This document shows positions 1 through 13,500 of a stretch of 64,000 bases of DNA, in pieces. Position 1 is the first letter of the stretch. Every line of letters starts with the position of its first letter. Position numbers and translations under genes: made by a program. The notes below the pieces were generated by a model. That model searched no databases and was not told where the DNA came from. It worked only from the letters and a program-made list of their open reading frames with translations. This DNA is from Lanius collurio (Eukaryota > Chordata > Aves > Passeriformes > Laniidae): contig JACBWW010000004.1 of assembly GCA_020086605.1 (NCBI GenBank), positions 12,766,716 through 12,830,715 of the forward strand, written 5' to 3'.

Positions 1-3000
1 AGGGCTAAGATATCTGACAACCATGAGGCAACATACTCTTCAGTAAGTACCCAATGAACTATACATTAATACCACGGATTAGAAAATATTAGGAGGTTCT
101 TTCCACCTCAGTGGAAATTATGGGAAAAGAATTTCTATTCACTTTACCAGAGGTGTAGTAGTTTCATTCTTAATGGTGTGTTCCAATCACATCTAATAAG
201 TATGGGGGTTTAAGAGATAGCAATTTAAGACACAATTTGCTTGACTGATTAAAGCTTAATGCCAGTTTTAAGCAGCCTTAGTTGTTCTTGGTCTTAGTGA
301 CATTAGCAATTCTTGAGGTGGCATAAAATATCTGGAAAGGAAGATGACATAAAACAAAGCACTCATGATCAAAATAAAATGGAAATGAATACAAGCCTCC
401 TTGTAAGATTTTAGAGTCTATAAAAAAATGTTTAATTACTTAAAGTATTTTGGGGGTGGTGGGCTGTACTGGTAATTTTCATTTGAAGATTTCACTGGCC
501 ATTTCTTTTGCATTCCAGAAGATTTTGAGGAATACATTACTGGTAACTAACTCGTGTTTGCTGTGTTATGACTGCTGCAGTGTTACTGATTTGAAAACTC
601 ATTTCTCATATGATAAAATGTATAGCTATATTGGTTTACTCTTGTCAGTTCCCATGGCAGCCTCTCCAGCTCTAAAGATGGTATCAGCTGTCAGACTGAT
701 ATGTATCCAATGGTTGCAACAGCTGGATTTCCTCCTACCACTATGTGTTTGTTTTAATGACATCATCCCTAAAGCCAAAACTGAAATATTACTCATTTTG
801 GAAAACTTCATGACAAACAGCTACAGTCTTAGAGAATATTCATGCACAAAGAACCTAGTCTCTGTATCTCAAAATCTGTTGGTTTGTGTTCATAACATAA
901 GCAAAGAAAAAACACACTTTTTAAAATACTCATCCCAAGTCAGTGAAGCAGAACCAGGTTCTATGTGCCATGAATATGCCACAACTCTGAAGGAGAAAAA
1001 ATATGTTTAAAAGACAAATAATAAATATCACTTCATTAGTTTCAGAGCTTGTAATAGCTTAAGGGATTACTGCTTTCATTGTTTCTGAAAATTTCCTAGA
1101 AGAAATGGGTAAACAATAGGTTCCCAGCATTCCTGTAGTTTACCTTGAGTGAATGTCCTTACCAGTTATGAGAGAAGCAAAAAGCATTATGATGTTTAAA
1201 AGCACTGAGCATAATGCAAAAAAAGATTGCTTTCTAATTAGATAAAATTGAAATAGGTCTTAAATGAACATACCTGTGTTTAATTCAGTTTTGACCAATG
1301 CTTCTCAAGGCAATGGAATGAAGATCAAAAAGACAAAGAGCATTATGGGAGTCAGAAAAAGGATGCTGATGTATGACGTTAAATTGACATGTATAAATTC
1401 CTGTGATTACACAAAATGAAAAATTGAAGTGCCTTTGTGATTTATTTTTTTTGGACTGTTAAAAAATCAAGAATGAGATATTTAGTATAATTAAAAGATG
1501 ATGCTATACTGCCAGAAAGTAATATGAAATTGCCAGCATGTATAATTTATAAAGTTTTGTGGTAATTGAGGGAGAGGGTGGTTTTATGCAGATTTGGTAT
1601 TGAATAAGTGGCTGGAATAATACATATACTATTATCAAGCAAAATGATTAAGTTTTTGGGTTTTGAAAAATCTCTTTTTCACTTTGCACTCTATTCAGAA
1701 TTCTCATGAAATTAGATGAGGTGCTAGACCATTCTATGTAGCAATTAACTCATCTCTAGATGGCTATAATATATATTCTAAAGGATTTTCATTATTCACT
1801 TCAGCTAGTGGACTTCTTTTCAGATACTCAGCTGGGAGATGCTAAAGAAAATAGAATTAGCTGCATTATTTTTCTCATTGAAATATCATGTATAGGCCCT
1901 GGCAAAGGCAAATTAACGATCTATTTAGCAAGGACCTGTAACAGCAAACTTCCACGCCTCTTTACATATTTAACAGCTAATGTTAGTTGACTCCATTTTA
2001 TGCAAACAATTTTATAACCACAGCTGCTCTGAATTCCAGCTCGCCATTCAGAAAACTTGTGCCATAAATATACACCTGTGCACTACTTCTGAACTCATTG
2101 GCAATGGAGTCCACCATTACAACTTTGTGCAGATAGAGAATTATGATGGTGGCAGAGCCTTCATTCATTTAATCACATTTTTTTACTTAAAATGCTGGCC
2201 AATGGAGTTCTCTGCTGAATTCTTCCCTTCTTTAATTCCATTAGCATGGTTACAGTACTGAAGGATTAAGTTATGTATGCTTAAGACATCTGCAAGATAT
2301 TTAGGTGCCTGCCTAACTGTCATTGACTCAGAGTTGCTTGCCTAAATACCTTTGGGAACTTGTGAAACAATTTCTTTGAGACAATGAAAAAAGAAGAAGG
2401 AAAAAAATATTCAGAGTGCTTTCAGACTGCTTATCTGAGTTGTACATGCCTTTTGTAATACAAGCAATTTAAATCCAACTGTTCAATAATGTTAAGTCTC
2501 TGGGATCTAGATATTGCCTATATCACACTACTTTGTGTAGTAAGAAGGCCTATTAGAGTTACTATGTGAGATCTTTATAGACAAATACAATGTAAAGATG
2601 TAAAAATACATAGTGGTTTATATTGTTCCTTTTAAACAGAAGATCTCAAGGCTTTTCTATGCATTACAAACAGAAGTAACTGCAGCTGTTTTACAGCTGT
2701 AGGGATGCATTCCTGAATTACTCCATAAGAATCTTGAAGGAAGTGTTCATTCAGCATGTAAATGTATAAAGAAGGCTGCCTGCAGATAACCTGCAACTGT
2801 TAGCTTAGGAAGCTAATGTACATTACATTTTTCCATTCTTCAACATGAAGATATGTTATCTTCAAAGATATATTATAGTTCCCAAATCACATAAACTCTT
2901 TTCTGCCTTTATATTACCAGAATACAAATGGTCCAAAACCTCATTATATACAGTGACATATTTCTTTCGATGGGTAGCTGAATGAAATGCATGTCACCTG

Positions 3001-4959
3001 TCGGTCTGTAGCAGATCTGCTAGCTGTGAGAAGTCACTGCCTATGGGTTGATTCACAGTGAGCTTCTCACTTTGCTGAGAATATGCCATGTGTGAATAAC
3101 ACTGCATTCTCTTGCCATGTTGCATCTAAACTGTTGTAATTCCACTACATCATCTCCCACAAAATACTATGAAACAATTAATGAAATGGAGAATGGTAGT
3201 TGTTTTAGAAGGTGACATTATGCATTAAGATGAATCTAATCTTTTCAGTCCTCTCTTTTTACCAAATCCACTATGTTCCCCTCATGTATTGGGGATTTCT
3301 TGTTTGGTTGGTTGATTTGGTTTTTTTTTTTGTGTCCCTAGATGCATGTGTATGTACAATTTGTGTAGAAACTCAAATTGGGATGCACCTACTATTAGGC
3401 TACACATCTTCAGAAATGCAGCAATAGCTTTTTCCTTGTGAGTATATTAAGACATTCAGTCATGAGCTGTTTTCATGATTGTTATACTGCTTGACACACT
3501 GTTCCTACTATTAATATTAATGGTTTCTTACACTCAGAACACAGCCCTCACTCTTCCTACAACAGAATAATAATTTATTGATTTTGATTTTGCTTGAAAT
3601 ATCATCCTGTTTCAAAGTAATTTTCCCCTGAGAGTTCCTGCACTGAAGGTGGCAATGGTGTGCAGATACAGGGACACAGGCAATTCCCAGTGTTAACCTT
3701 CCAAACAATGGCTAAGCTAGTGACTACAAAAGTTCTACATCTGGCTGAAAAAAATGCATGTCCTGGACTACAAGGTTGAGGGAAAACATGGGACAGTGCT
3801 GGGAGTGAAACTCAATAGAAAGCCTCATCTCCTTCCTTACTCCACAGCTCCAATCTCAGTTCCATTGCATTCACATTATGGGAACTGCTTCTTACTACTC
3901 GAGCCATGTGAGAAATATGTTACTGAATTTAGAAAGTAGTAAAGCTCTTCTGAGTACTGTAAAAGTGATGATGATTAATGCAAGAGTTGTAGTCAGCCCT
4001 TCAAATGCTCAGTATAGCTTCTTTCCTCCCTTGCTGTTCAGAGTAGAAAAGAAATAGGTATGACTGAAAACTGTAGGAGGACTGGTCACAGTGAATGGTT
4101 TTGTGCAGACTGTTTCTCCCTACTTTAACTGTTCTATAGCTGCATCAATCCCCACATTTAATAGGCTGCTGATATGATATATTGCATTGCAAAACACTGA
4201 AAGGAACAGCTGCTGTTAGTGGAATACCTGATTCTAAGAAATGTGGAAGTTTTCAGTCAACATGGGTGGTAAGACAATGCTTCTGAGACCAGCATTAATG
4301 TCTTTGGTGTGTATGGCCCCGACCCTGTCCCACTGGCTGATGAGGCTGCTGTCATGTCTATGGCAGGAAAGGTCAGAGCCCAGCCTGAACTTTCTTCCAT
4401 GTAGCTGTATTAGTTTTACTGGTCCTGCTGAGTAACAAGAAAATACACTGGCCAGACAGCAACACAGAAAATAATCTGAAGTCTTGCCCAAGATCTCTGT
4501 GTCTTCTAAGTGCAAAACTCTGTAGGTTTGTTTCTTGTATCTGGAGGCTTTAAACAAAGGAACATTAGAGCAACAAGCATATACATAAACCTGGAGGGGG
4601 GGAGGGTTTGCCCTATTTTCCTTTCTACTCAAGCAGTGCAATTTTATACTATTCCTTAAATGACCCTTGCATGTGCAGGTGTGGTTTAATATATTTCTTC
4701 CACTTATTTATCCCTTCCACTCATTTATCCCTCATTCTGTCTTCAAGACAGGGAGTCTGTCCCACCCATTTATCCTTACCTTGCTCATGTCAAAGCCATC
4801 TATTCTTCAATATTTCATTTGTATTTCAGGTCCTGGGGTTTTCCTGTTCCCTTCTGACCTCATCACTAACATGGCTGTCCATATTTCTGTCACTATGCTC
4901 CTGATATTGATCGCTCTTCATCCGCTGCCTCTCATTTTCCCTTTCTGGATATTTTGTGT
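1..4959. other. Upstream intergenic DNA, no gene seen
   Basis: AT-rich sequence without recognisable coding exons, RNA genes or repeats I can name. The longest open stretch (450-1010) starts at TTG, has low-complexity amino-acid content and resembles no family I know. Confidence 0.6.
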
Positions 4960-5240
4960 GCTACTCTTCCTCCGTGCGTGCTGCTACGTTCTTTCACAAA
5001 GTCTGCATAGCCGCTGCCCTGGCACTGCATTGCCTCGGCAGGCCGGGCTCTCCCACGGGCCGGGGACGCTCCTGCCCAGCGGGGCTCGCAGCCCGGATTC
5101 CCCAGCCCAGCCAGCCCGGGTGACGGCGGCTGTCCCTGTCCAGGGTTCTGAAAGCTGTCAGAGGCTGCGATGGCTCCTGCCTCCACCCTTCCTTTCGTGT
5201 CTCTGCCACTGGTGTGAATGGCAGAGAAACGTAGGTATCT
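4960..5240. promoter_or_regulatory. Small GC/CpG-rich patch of unknown role
   Basis: About 280 bases with many CpG, flanked by AT-rich DNA. It lies 5 kb upstream of the main CpG island. A splice-donor-like CGTAG followed by GTATCT occurs near 5230-5240. It could be a distal promoter or alternative first exon, or the GC-rich remnant of a repeat; the ATG at 5170 meets a stop after 15 codons. No function can be assigned. Confidence 0.35.
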
Positions 5241-8200
5241 CCGACAGCTAACTCCCAAATTTCCTGTTTAATATGGAGGAAAGTTATCAACTGGCTAAGG
5301 TAGACTTTCATGTACCTATCAAGTAAGAAATCTTAGAAAAATGATATGAGGGAAGAGAATAGTACTGCTATAAAATGAATTTGGTGGGTCATTTTTATTA
5401 ATCAGGCTTACTATTTTTGTCAGATATCAGCCTTTGATCTTATGAGAATTCTTCAGGGACATAATGGAAAAACTGAGAGCCAGATTGTAATTCTCTCATG
5501 AGTATGATTCAGGAGTAATTGAACTGAAGTCAAATTAAACTAATGTGAAACAGATGTAAGTGGGTTCAGACAGACTCAGTACTCTGCAGCTTTAGTTAAT
5601 ATTTTCTTACATGGCAAAAAAAAGAAATCTACAATATACCAATACACTAATGATGTGCATGTACTTTTTCAGATGGAACAGAAAAGTAAGGGAATTACTA
5701 CACTATTGTCCCTGCTGGTCATACAAAGAGATTGATATAAAAGGTATCTGAAAGCTGGAGTCTGGCTAATGAGGAATGGGTACCGGAAAAGAGCCAAGGA
5801 TGGTGAATGTGATTACAAACTGTGAACTAGGAGCCCGTTCTCCTCTTCTGTCACTTAGATGGCTGGTGTGTTAGGATGTGAGAGGCAGGATCAGTGTATT
5901 CTGTTTAGTGTTACTGGCCAAAGGAACTGCAACAGGCTGTGGTGCCATCCCAGAAAAGGTTGTTACTGATGCCTCAGGCAAATTCACTGTTTTCACTGAA
6001 ACCATGTCTTCCAATCAGTAATTTTTCGGTTATGTGGATTAATCCATGAAATAATGAAAATATGGCACTGCATGCTATAACTTAAAAAGTATTAAGAAAC
6101 TCGATGCATAGAAGACAAAATTACAGGTTGCTTTTCTTTGCATGATCCTGATTCTTAGATAACTCTCTGATTGCTAGTGACACTAAATCTGAAAACTATT
6201 TGAACAAGAAGTTTTCAGGTTGTCTTAAAGAGAAGGTTTTAAATGTTCTCCTAGACAGAAAACTTCTTAGAGAATAAAGAAATTATAAAAGGATTCTGCA
6301 CTGTCACCTAATAGTGAATTAATACTACTGCAGAATTAATACTGCTTAATTAATACTACTGCAGAATGAGTCAACAATATAAAGAACAGGATGCAATTCA
6401 CTTTGGTTGGTCTCTTGGTTTCAGTGTAAATAAAAGTACTCCTGTTATTGCAATAAATTGGATGAAGAATAATCTTCACAATTAGAAATACCAGATTTCA
6501 AACAACTATATAGCTAACCATAAACTGAATAGTTATATACACCAATGAGTACATTGTTAAGTGATAACAAAGACTGTCTAGATTTCCATCTAGCCCTGTC
6601 TTATTTCTTCAGAGCACCTAAGAAATGGAACACACAAGTTACACATTATTTCTGTCTACTATCAAGGACCAAATCATTTTTCCTTTCCTGCTCACTAAAT
6701 TTAAGTAGGTATAAGAGATATTTATTAATCTGTTTTTCTATGACTTTCTTTGAATTACATCAAATTCAGTTCCAAATCACTCATGCCATATTGCTAATGA
6801 ACAGTAAAAGGGTACTTAGCATTTTATTCTTTTTTCCATGAGATCACTTGTAATAGAAAGCCTCTTTTCTATTGTGTTGTGACTGTCACAGGCCCTGTCC
6901 TGTAAGGCACTGATTCTCAACTAACTTCAGCTCTGAAGTCATTGAGTCTGAACAATAAACCCTAAATGAGAGGGAAGAATTTAGGAAGACCAGTCAAATC
7001 CTGAAAATTCTTATCCAGGTACTAAAATAGAATGATTATGCTACATTTAGGTTTGTTTTTTTTTTTCTCAGTGAGCTTTCATTTAAATATTAAACATTGT
7101 TGAATACATTTAGCTTATAAAAGTTGACAGAGTAACAGCTTGAAACACTACAGCTTCAAGGAACCAGTTCTCTCTGTCATAAGAATATGACATCACTGAG
7201 GGGGGAAAGGCCTTTTATTTGCATCAGATAATAGTTGTGTTTCTATGCAGCAGCTGTGCTGCCAGTGAAAGGTGCCAAATCTATCTCTGGAGTCACCTCA
7301 TTGATTTTAAATGAGTTACTTTGGGAGTAAGCTGGCCCACTTGATAAAACTACAGGTTTGAGGCATTGAAATAATTGAGCAAGTTTTCCATGATCATAAC
7401 ATGATAAAAAAAGATGGCAGAACAATTACATGATGTCATGCATTCATGTACCTCATAGACCACATCTGATTTGCCACAAGGTTTTTCAGTCATATGGCTA
7501 GAGCAAGTATGTAGAGCTTACAGACACTTTTGGGGAATATGGGAACATGAAGGGCATACAAGAAACATGAGTATGGCATTGTGTCATTATTATCTATTTA
7601 GTGTTACAGTAAGTCTAACAAATATGAGATGTCTCCATAATGTCATTTTCATGAAAAATTCCTCTTCTTTAGACAGTAACAATCAGGATGTGTTTCTGGT
7701 AATGAACTACCTGAAGAATTCACCTCCAGACTGTAGACTTCTTGCCTTTGTTAGCAGGAATTTAATGCTGTTGGCTTATCAGTGGACTGTTTCAGTTTGA
7801 TTATCTTAGGTGAGTTCTCAATGGACAGGTGTCTGTGGCAGAATACACACTTTATCAGTTAACTGTTGATAGTTGTGGCAGAGGGACAGGGTCACACAAT
7901 TTGTCTATATGTTAGGTTTTCCTGGGTAACGTACAAGGAAGATGGCATTAAGCTGGAAACTTTTGAATGCTAAGGAAAAGTTACTTACATGCATATATAT
8001 GTAATACTTGTGTGTGTATAAATACATGAATAGTTCTTTATTGATACATATTTGAGAACTGATCTTGGTGGTGGTTCAGAAAGCTTCTTTGAAGCCTTTT
8101 GGGTCACTGTAACCACGATTCGAGTGATTACACTGCACAATTAACAAAGCCTACCCTCACTTTTGTTCCCACTCAGTTTGCATGAGTAATGTCAACAGAA

Positions 8201-9239
8201 ATCCCGAAGCGTGTTCAGAATGCATCATGGTTTGCTTGCAAAGGAAATACCTTGTGCTCCTGATGTCATCATTGCAATCATCTCAAATTCAAGTCTGACT
8301 GAGCAGGCTCATTATCATTCTCACCATGTCCTCCCTTAGAGCAGCTTCTCCCGCCTCCTTCTGTACAGCACAAAACAAGAGCCACAGGGGTGCTTGGATT
8401 AGGGGAAGGAGGGACTCCAAGCACCACCTCTGAGAAAACTTGCTACATTACTTCTATCTAGTTTCTTCAATCTACATGCTGCTTTAGAGGACCTTGCACA
8501 CCACCACTAAATGAAAGTGTGGATTCCCCAGTACTGATTTCCTATTCCTGTTTAGGGTTGAACAAAGACAGGGAAAAAGCATGGATTTAGTTTCAGAATG
8601 TGGATGTGAATAGTGTGCCAACCTCCACAGTAAGAGTTTCCTGAGGAGAGCCACACATTTTGGACTGCTTTGTTTTTGTTTTTTCCTTCACCAGGGCAGA
8701 TTTCTCCTTTTGGCTTTACAATGTTAGCTAATATTCAAGCAACAGATAGGAAAGAAAGACAAAAAAAGGGCAGTTGAGAAAAAAGTACAGGGCAAAAAGC
8801 AGGGCACAAATTATGACAGGCATCAGGTTTAGATCACAACCACGTTTCCTGAAAATTCAGAAGGTCTGTGGACCTCTGGACTGATTCTGGTATGGGTCTC
8901 TGCCCCTGACATATGAGAATTTGTGGATGTCTCCACTAAACCATCCCCCGTGGATGATCCCCTTTGCACAAAGAGTTGATTTCCAATGTGGAAAAGAATA
9001 GGCAGGACAGGGTTAAACTCACAGAGTTTTCCTTCAGGCCCCCAGAGGGGCTGGGGTTTTGTTTTCCTGGCTAAGGGAGGGGAGCTGGGGCATGTATTGT
9101 AACTAGAACTGGAGACCTTTATGGTGTTACTAGCCTGTTTTGGGTTTGAGGGAAAGCCTGGAGAACGAGGACGAGAAGGGAGAATACAGATTTGGAAAGA
9201 AGCAAGTGCCTGGTAATTGCACAAGTGTCCTCCGTTTAC
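5241..9239. other. Upstream DNA, no gene seen
   Basis: AT-rich sequence between the small GC patch and the main CpG island. Apart from a short tandem duplication at 6317-6367, I see no named feature. The 200 bases before the island become gradually richer in G and C. Confidence 0.55.
6317..6367 (+). repeat. Local duplication of a 20-base unit, period 31
   Basis: The same 20 bases (AATTAATACTACTGCAGAAT) occur at 6317-6336 and 6348-6367. A partial third copy of the unit's start (AATTAATACTGC) overlaps the end of the first copy and runs into the spacer. This looks like a small tandem duplication by slippage. Confidence 0.9.
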
Positions 9240-10340
9240 CCGAAGGCTCCTGAAAGCTTAGTGGGGCATCGAGGGGCCTCCTGCGCCCTCCCCGCAGCTT
9301 GGCCACATCTTACAGTCCCCCTGGGCCAGGCATTGCCTTGACGCCAAGTGTCTGTCCCTGTCCACAGTGCGGATCGGGGACAGAAAGGGGAGCAGGGGTC
9401 CCCTGGCTGTCGGGGTACCCGGTCCTGGTCCCCAGAGCCTGCGGGGACTCAGACGATCCCCTGCCCCTCCCCTCCCCCTGCGCTGCAGAGCCTCTGGATG
9501 CTGCCGTACTCCTGCCATGTGCTGCCGCCGCCGCTGCTCCTGCTGCTCGTAGCTTAGTCGAGCGTGTCTCCGGCTGCAAACTCCGCCAAACAAGCCTGCA
9601 TCCCCCTCTCGGGAAGGATACCTAGTGAGTACCAGCCGGAGCCTGCCCCCTCCCTGGGCGCCCCGCCACTGCCGCTTACAAAGGGACTCGCAGGCTCTCC
9701 CCACCCCCTTTTTATGCCAGTGCAGAGAGGGGCTCCGTAAATTCCCTCTGAAGCTATAGGGTGGCTCCCTCCTCCTCCTTCTCCCTGCTCCGGCTCTCCT
9801 GGGCGAGCCAGGCTGCTGCTGCATTGAGCCCGGGGGGGGTCCCCAGCCTCGCCCTGCCTCGCCCCAGCCATGCTGCTGCGGCTCACGCCCCATGGCTGAC
9901 TTTTGCTACCTCTCTAGTGCCCGGGGCTGACCTGAGGTGGGCTCATTTTTGGGGGTGGCTGAGGCTAGGGAGCGTGTGCACGTGTGGGAGGTGTCTCTGG
10001 GGGCGTGGGGGGCTGGACGACTCCCCGATCCGTGCAAGCCTGCGGTGTCGCCAGCCCGGGTCCCCCTCGGGTGGGCGCAGCAGAGGGGCCGCGCTGCAGC
10101 GGGGACCCCGCCACCCTGACATCTGCAGGTGGATGGGGCGAGACAGCTGTGGGAGCCTCTCCAGGAGCCAGAAGCACCCTGGACCCGCTGCTTATCTCAG
10201 TCTGCTCCGTTCCCGCTCCTCCAGATTCTCTCCAGACCATCCCTTATACCCCTCTCTGTGCTGGGGTGCCTGCAAAACCCTCCACTCCACTCCCCTGCCC
10301 GCCCCTCCCCACCTTCTTCAATTTATTTGTGTATTTCTTT
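9240..10340 (+). promoter_or_regulatory. KCNK10: CpG island, probable KCNK10 promoter and 5' UTR
   Basis: About 1.1 kb of GC-rich sequence with frequent CpG, G-runs and C-runs stands out sharply from the AT-rich flanks, ending 140 bases before the MKFPIETP start codon. This is typical of a vertebrate CpG-island promoter. I see no convincing TATA box at a sensible distance; a TATAAT-like stretch near 10385 is not convincing. Start sites are therefore probably spread. Many short open frames cross the island in all frames, but they are side effects of GC-rich sequence lacking stops. The exact transcription start and the 5' UTR length cannot be read from sequence alone. Confidence 0.75.
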
Positions 10341-10479
10341 CCTTGGCAACCACCAGTTCCCCTCTGTCAAACAGCGCAGGCTCCCTATAATTTGAAATTA
10401 ATTTATTTGACTGCAGCATCGAGACAGGAAGGTTGCAAATTTATTTAATTCTTTTTACTCCCTTTGCAAAAAGGAAGCG

Positions 10480-10531
10480 ATGAAATTTCCAATTGAGACT
10501 CCAAGAAAACAGGTGAACTGGGATCCTCAAG
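10480..10531 (+). CDS. KCNK10: KCNK10 coding exon 1 (alternative N-terminus, MKFPIETP form)
   Basis: This 52-base exon encodes 17 residues, starting MKFPIETPRKQVNWDPQ, plus the first base of Val18. It is followed by a GT donor (CAAG then GTTGGT), and the base left over completes GTG with exon 2. The peptide matches one known mammalian TREK-2 N-terminal isoform almost residue for residue; mammals end this exon with Lys rather than Gln, as I remember it. The start context has G at -3 and A at +4, which is adequate but not strong. That fits the known use of downstream start codons in TREK-2. The exon lies just 3' of a CpG island, so transcription probably begins there. The other mammalian first exon (starting MFFLYTDF) was looked for and not found in this window; it may lie upstream or be too diverged to see by eye. 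Confidence 0.93.
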
Positions 10532-13500
10532 GTTGGTGATTCTCTATTACTATCATTGCTATTGTAATTGCAATTATTAGAATTCCTTGTATTGATTGAC
10601 TTGTAGGAGTCTCTGCGACTCCAAATGGGAGGAGGCATTGGATGTTTGTCTGCTTTCCATGTGCACTGCTCAGTCTTTCTTGCTCAATCCTATAGCAATG
10701 CATTAGAAAATGCTAGTAGATATGGGGTTGGGTGGCTGCATGGCTAAAACCTCTTCTAGGTCTAAGTTTTACAGTGTTATATTTGATATCTCTCTTGCCT
10801 CCCCCCTCCCTTTTTCTTGAGTATTTTCATGGCAAACTTGGCTGGGCACTGCCACTGTTTGTTTTATCAGTGGCTCCTTTGTTGTTTCTAGTGATCATTG
10901 TCTCTGCTAAATGGGTGGTACAGGAGTGGACACAGATGTGAATGCTTGTTCAGGGCTCCTCAAAAGCACATGTTTGTTGGCAGGAGCAGAATTCCACTGC
11001 AATATAACCTTTAGTGTGGACAGACCTTTAATGTGGATGACATAAAACAACACAATAAATAAGGGAGCTCAAAGGGACCTTTACGCTCTTTACTCTGTCC
11101 TGTTAACAACTGATCAGCCCAAGTGGATAGTTTGATTAACTGTATAGGCATGTTTGGAGTCAATTTTAGGGAATATGTTTGTGTAGTGGTGAAAGGAAAT
11201 TTACGCCAGTGCAGTGATTTTCAAAAAGATGATCCAAGTAGTACTTAAAAATAAACCATAGTCAAATACTCTTTGCCTGACATGGGGAGGAGGTTCATCT
11301 GCATCCTACAGAAGTGACTGAAAAAACCCCATTGGTAATTTGTATACTGGTGTGTCATATTTCTGTGCATTGCTACAGGAGCAGAACAACTTGAAGCCAT
11401 TGCTCAGGTTTGCAGCAGAACTGCTGGCAGCCAGTTGCTTTGCAGCAGTGCTTGCAGGAAGTATGAAGTGATAGCATGAGCTTAGATTATTCCTCTTTAT
11501 TTCACATGTTTGGTTTTAGTGGTCAATTTGCCTGTCATCATCAAAGCTCTCACATTTACAAAATGAAACAATAGAAACAGTTTCTCATGGTAGAGAAGGA
11601 ATACAGAAGAATGATTTGCTGTATACAAAATTCAGCTTTAGTGTAAGCCCTAGTACATTTTTAATTAGGTGAAGGCTGAAATCGACACATCAGCCTCCTC
11701 CACCCTCATCTTCCCAATGAACACATGGATAGTAGTGCTAACAGAAATTTGGTTATTTAAATAACAGTATATTCCTTAGTCTAGGGTCAAAATTCTTTGT
11801 GGTGGAAACTTGCTCTACCCAGCTGCTTTTCTAAATGTGTGTTTGCTGCAGCTTAATTTAAATCCATTTTATGAATTGCAAAATGTCTTTCAATGCAAAA
11901 AGCTCTTTCCTTCTCTCCTCTGACAAGGCACACAGAGGATGTACGGATGACATTCTGTGTGCAGCTCCTTTGCTTGGCAATCAGCTTTAAAGCATATGGA
12001 TCCAACAGGTGGTTGGCCACAATTTATTGATGTGACAAAACCATAGAATACTGTAGCAGTTAAAAAAGACCTCAAACCCAGCAGATTTCCTCTCCACCAA
12101 GCTGAAAGCTTGCTAAAAACTTCAGAATCCTACCAGTTATTTCCCCTCAGTGTATTGCCTTTGTTAGGCAGGCGGAGAGGATACTGGTGTGTAGCCAAGG
12201 AGGAAGCAAAAAATTTTATTTTATTTTATAATTCTTCAAGAGACTGAGAAAGTAGATAAAATTTGGCGGAATAGAAAAAAAGTCAATTTGGCAAGGAAAA
12301 GCTGTCTAAGCCTCAATCCTTTAACCAACAGAAAAACAGTGCAGTGACATTGCACTCACATAGTCCCACTGAAGAATTGTGTGTAGAAGAGTTCTATTAT
12401 TTTTGAAACAAAAATACGTTTATGTAGATATAAATGTTAGCAATGAGCTATGTGAAATAACTAAAAGCTCTAAAATGAATTTGATGTACAATCACATTTC
12501 TTCTCCGCACGTACGTATGAAGAGTGATGTCATGTTTTGCATCCTCTGTGGTATCTCTGGAGTTCAGAGCTGAAGTAGTTTTTCTCAGATCCAAAGATCA
12601 ACATGTAGAAAGTTGGTGGTGGAGGGATGCAAAGAGTCCCAAGTATTAGAAATACAGCTCATGTCTGGTTAGTATTCACACTCTAATACCAGGCTCATTT
12701 CAGAGTGTATTTTATGATTGTGCTCTGTTCTGGTTGTCAGCCAGAGAACATGCAGTTTCCCTAGTTTTGTCTGGTAGGAATTATGATAACTTGTGCTAAC
12801 TACTTGGCAAAGATGATGCTCCTGGCAAGCAAACTAGCAGCCCAAGGACATAAGTGAGAGCTATGGTATCTCAAAGACTTCTTAGACCTGAATATTCCGG
12901 GCAATATTTTCTAGGAATTATAAACATTTCTAAAGGCTGGGACCCTTTTTGTCGAGATAAGACTGGCTTTTAATTGATAATGTTGCTGGTTTGAACCCAG
13001 GTCAGAATGATAGTCATTGAAATAAATTAATGCTCAACTCCATAATGCTAACTAAACTATAAATATTTACATAGATAAATAGATTAGAGGCTGCTGGCAC
13101 AGAACTGGTATTCTCAGGTCACATTAGCGAAGATCAATATACCATAGAAAGACTTTGTGGAGGGAAGAGATTTAAAAGAGTGGAATTGACATGAAGGATG
13201 GTCTGATAGCTAATGAGAGACTGATTTCTTAGCCATTAAACTGGCACAAGCAGGGCTTGGAGAGTAAACTGTGATTTTATCTTGTTGTGTGTAATCATCA
13301 TGTGTCTTGGGCATAGAGTATATCTCTGTGTTATGTGTAAATGCTGAGTGTGTTTTCTAGATAAACCAAATATTTCATAAATCTGGAAGTGTATAGGGTT
13401 CCTACGGTGAAGTTCCCATACTATCTCAGGCAATCAAACTATATGAACCCCTTAACAAACAGATTAAACTCCATCACAAAAGTCATTGGGACTCAGCCCT

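Noticed and set aside
450..1010. 186-codon open frame upstream of the gene
   Set aside because: It begins at TTG, lies in AT-rich DNA, has no known domain and no clear promoter or splice context. One chance frame of this size is plausible in 64 kb.
4667..5251. 194-codon open frame crossing the small GC-rich patch
   Set aside because: Its first half is low-complexity Phe/Leu/Ser/Pro and its second half is GC-driven. It resembles no protein family, and length alone is not evidence.
9258..10448. Several long overlapping frames on both strands in the CpG island
   Set aside because: GC-rich sequence has few stop codons. The frames overlap one another and show Arg/Gly/Pro-rich content without conserved motifs.
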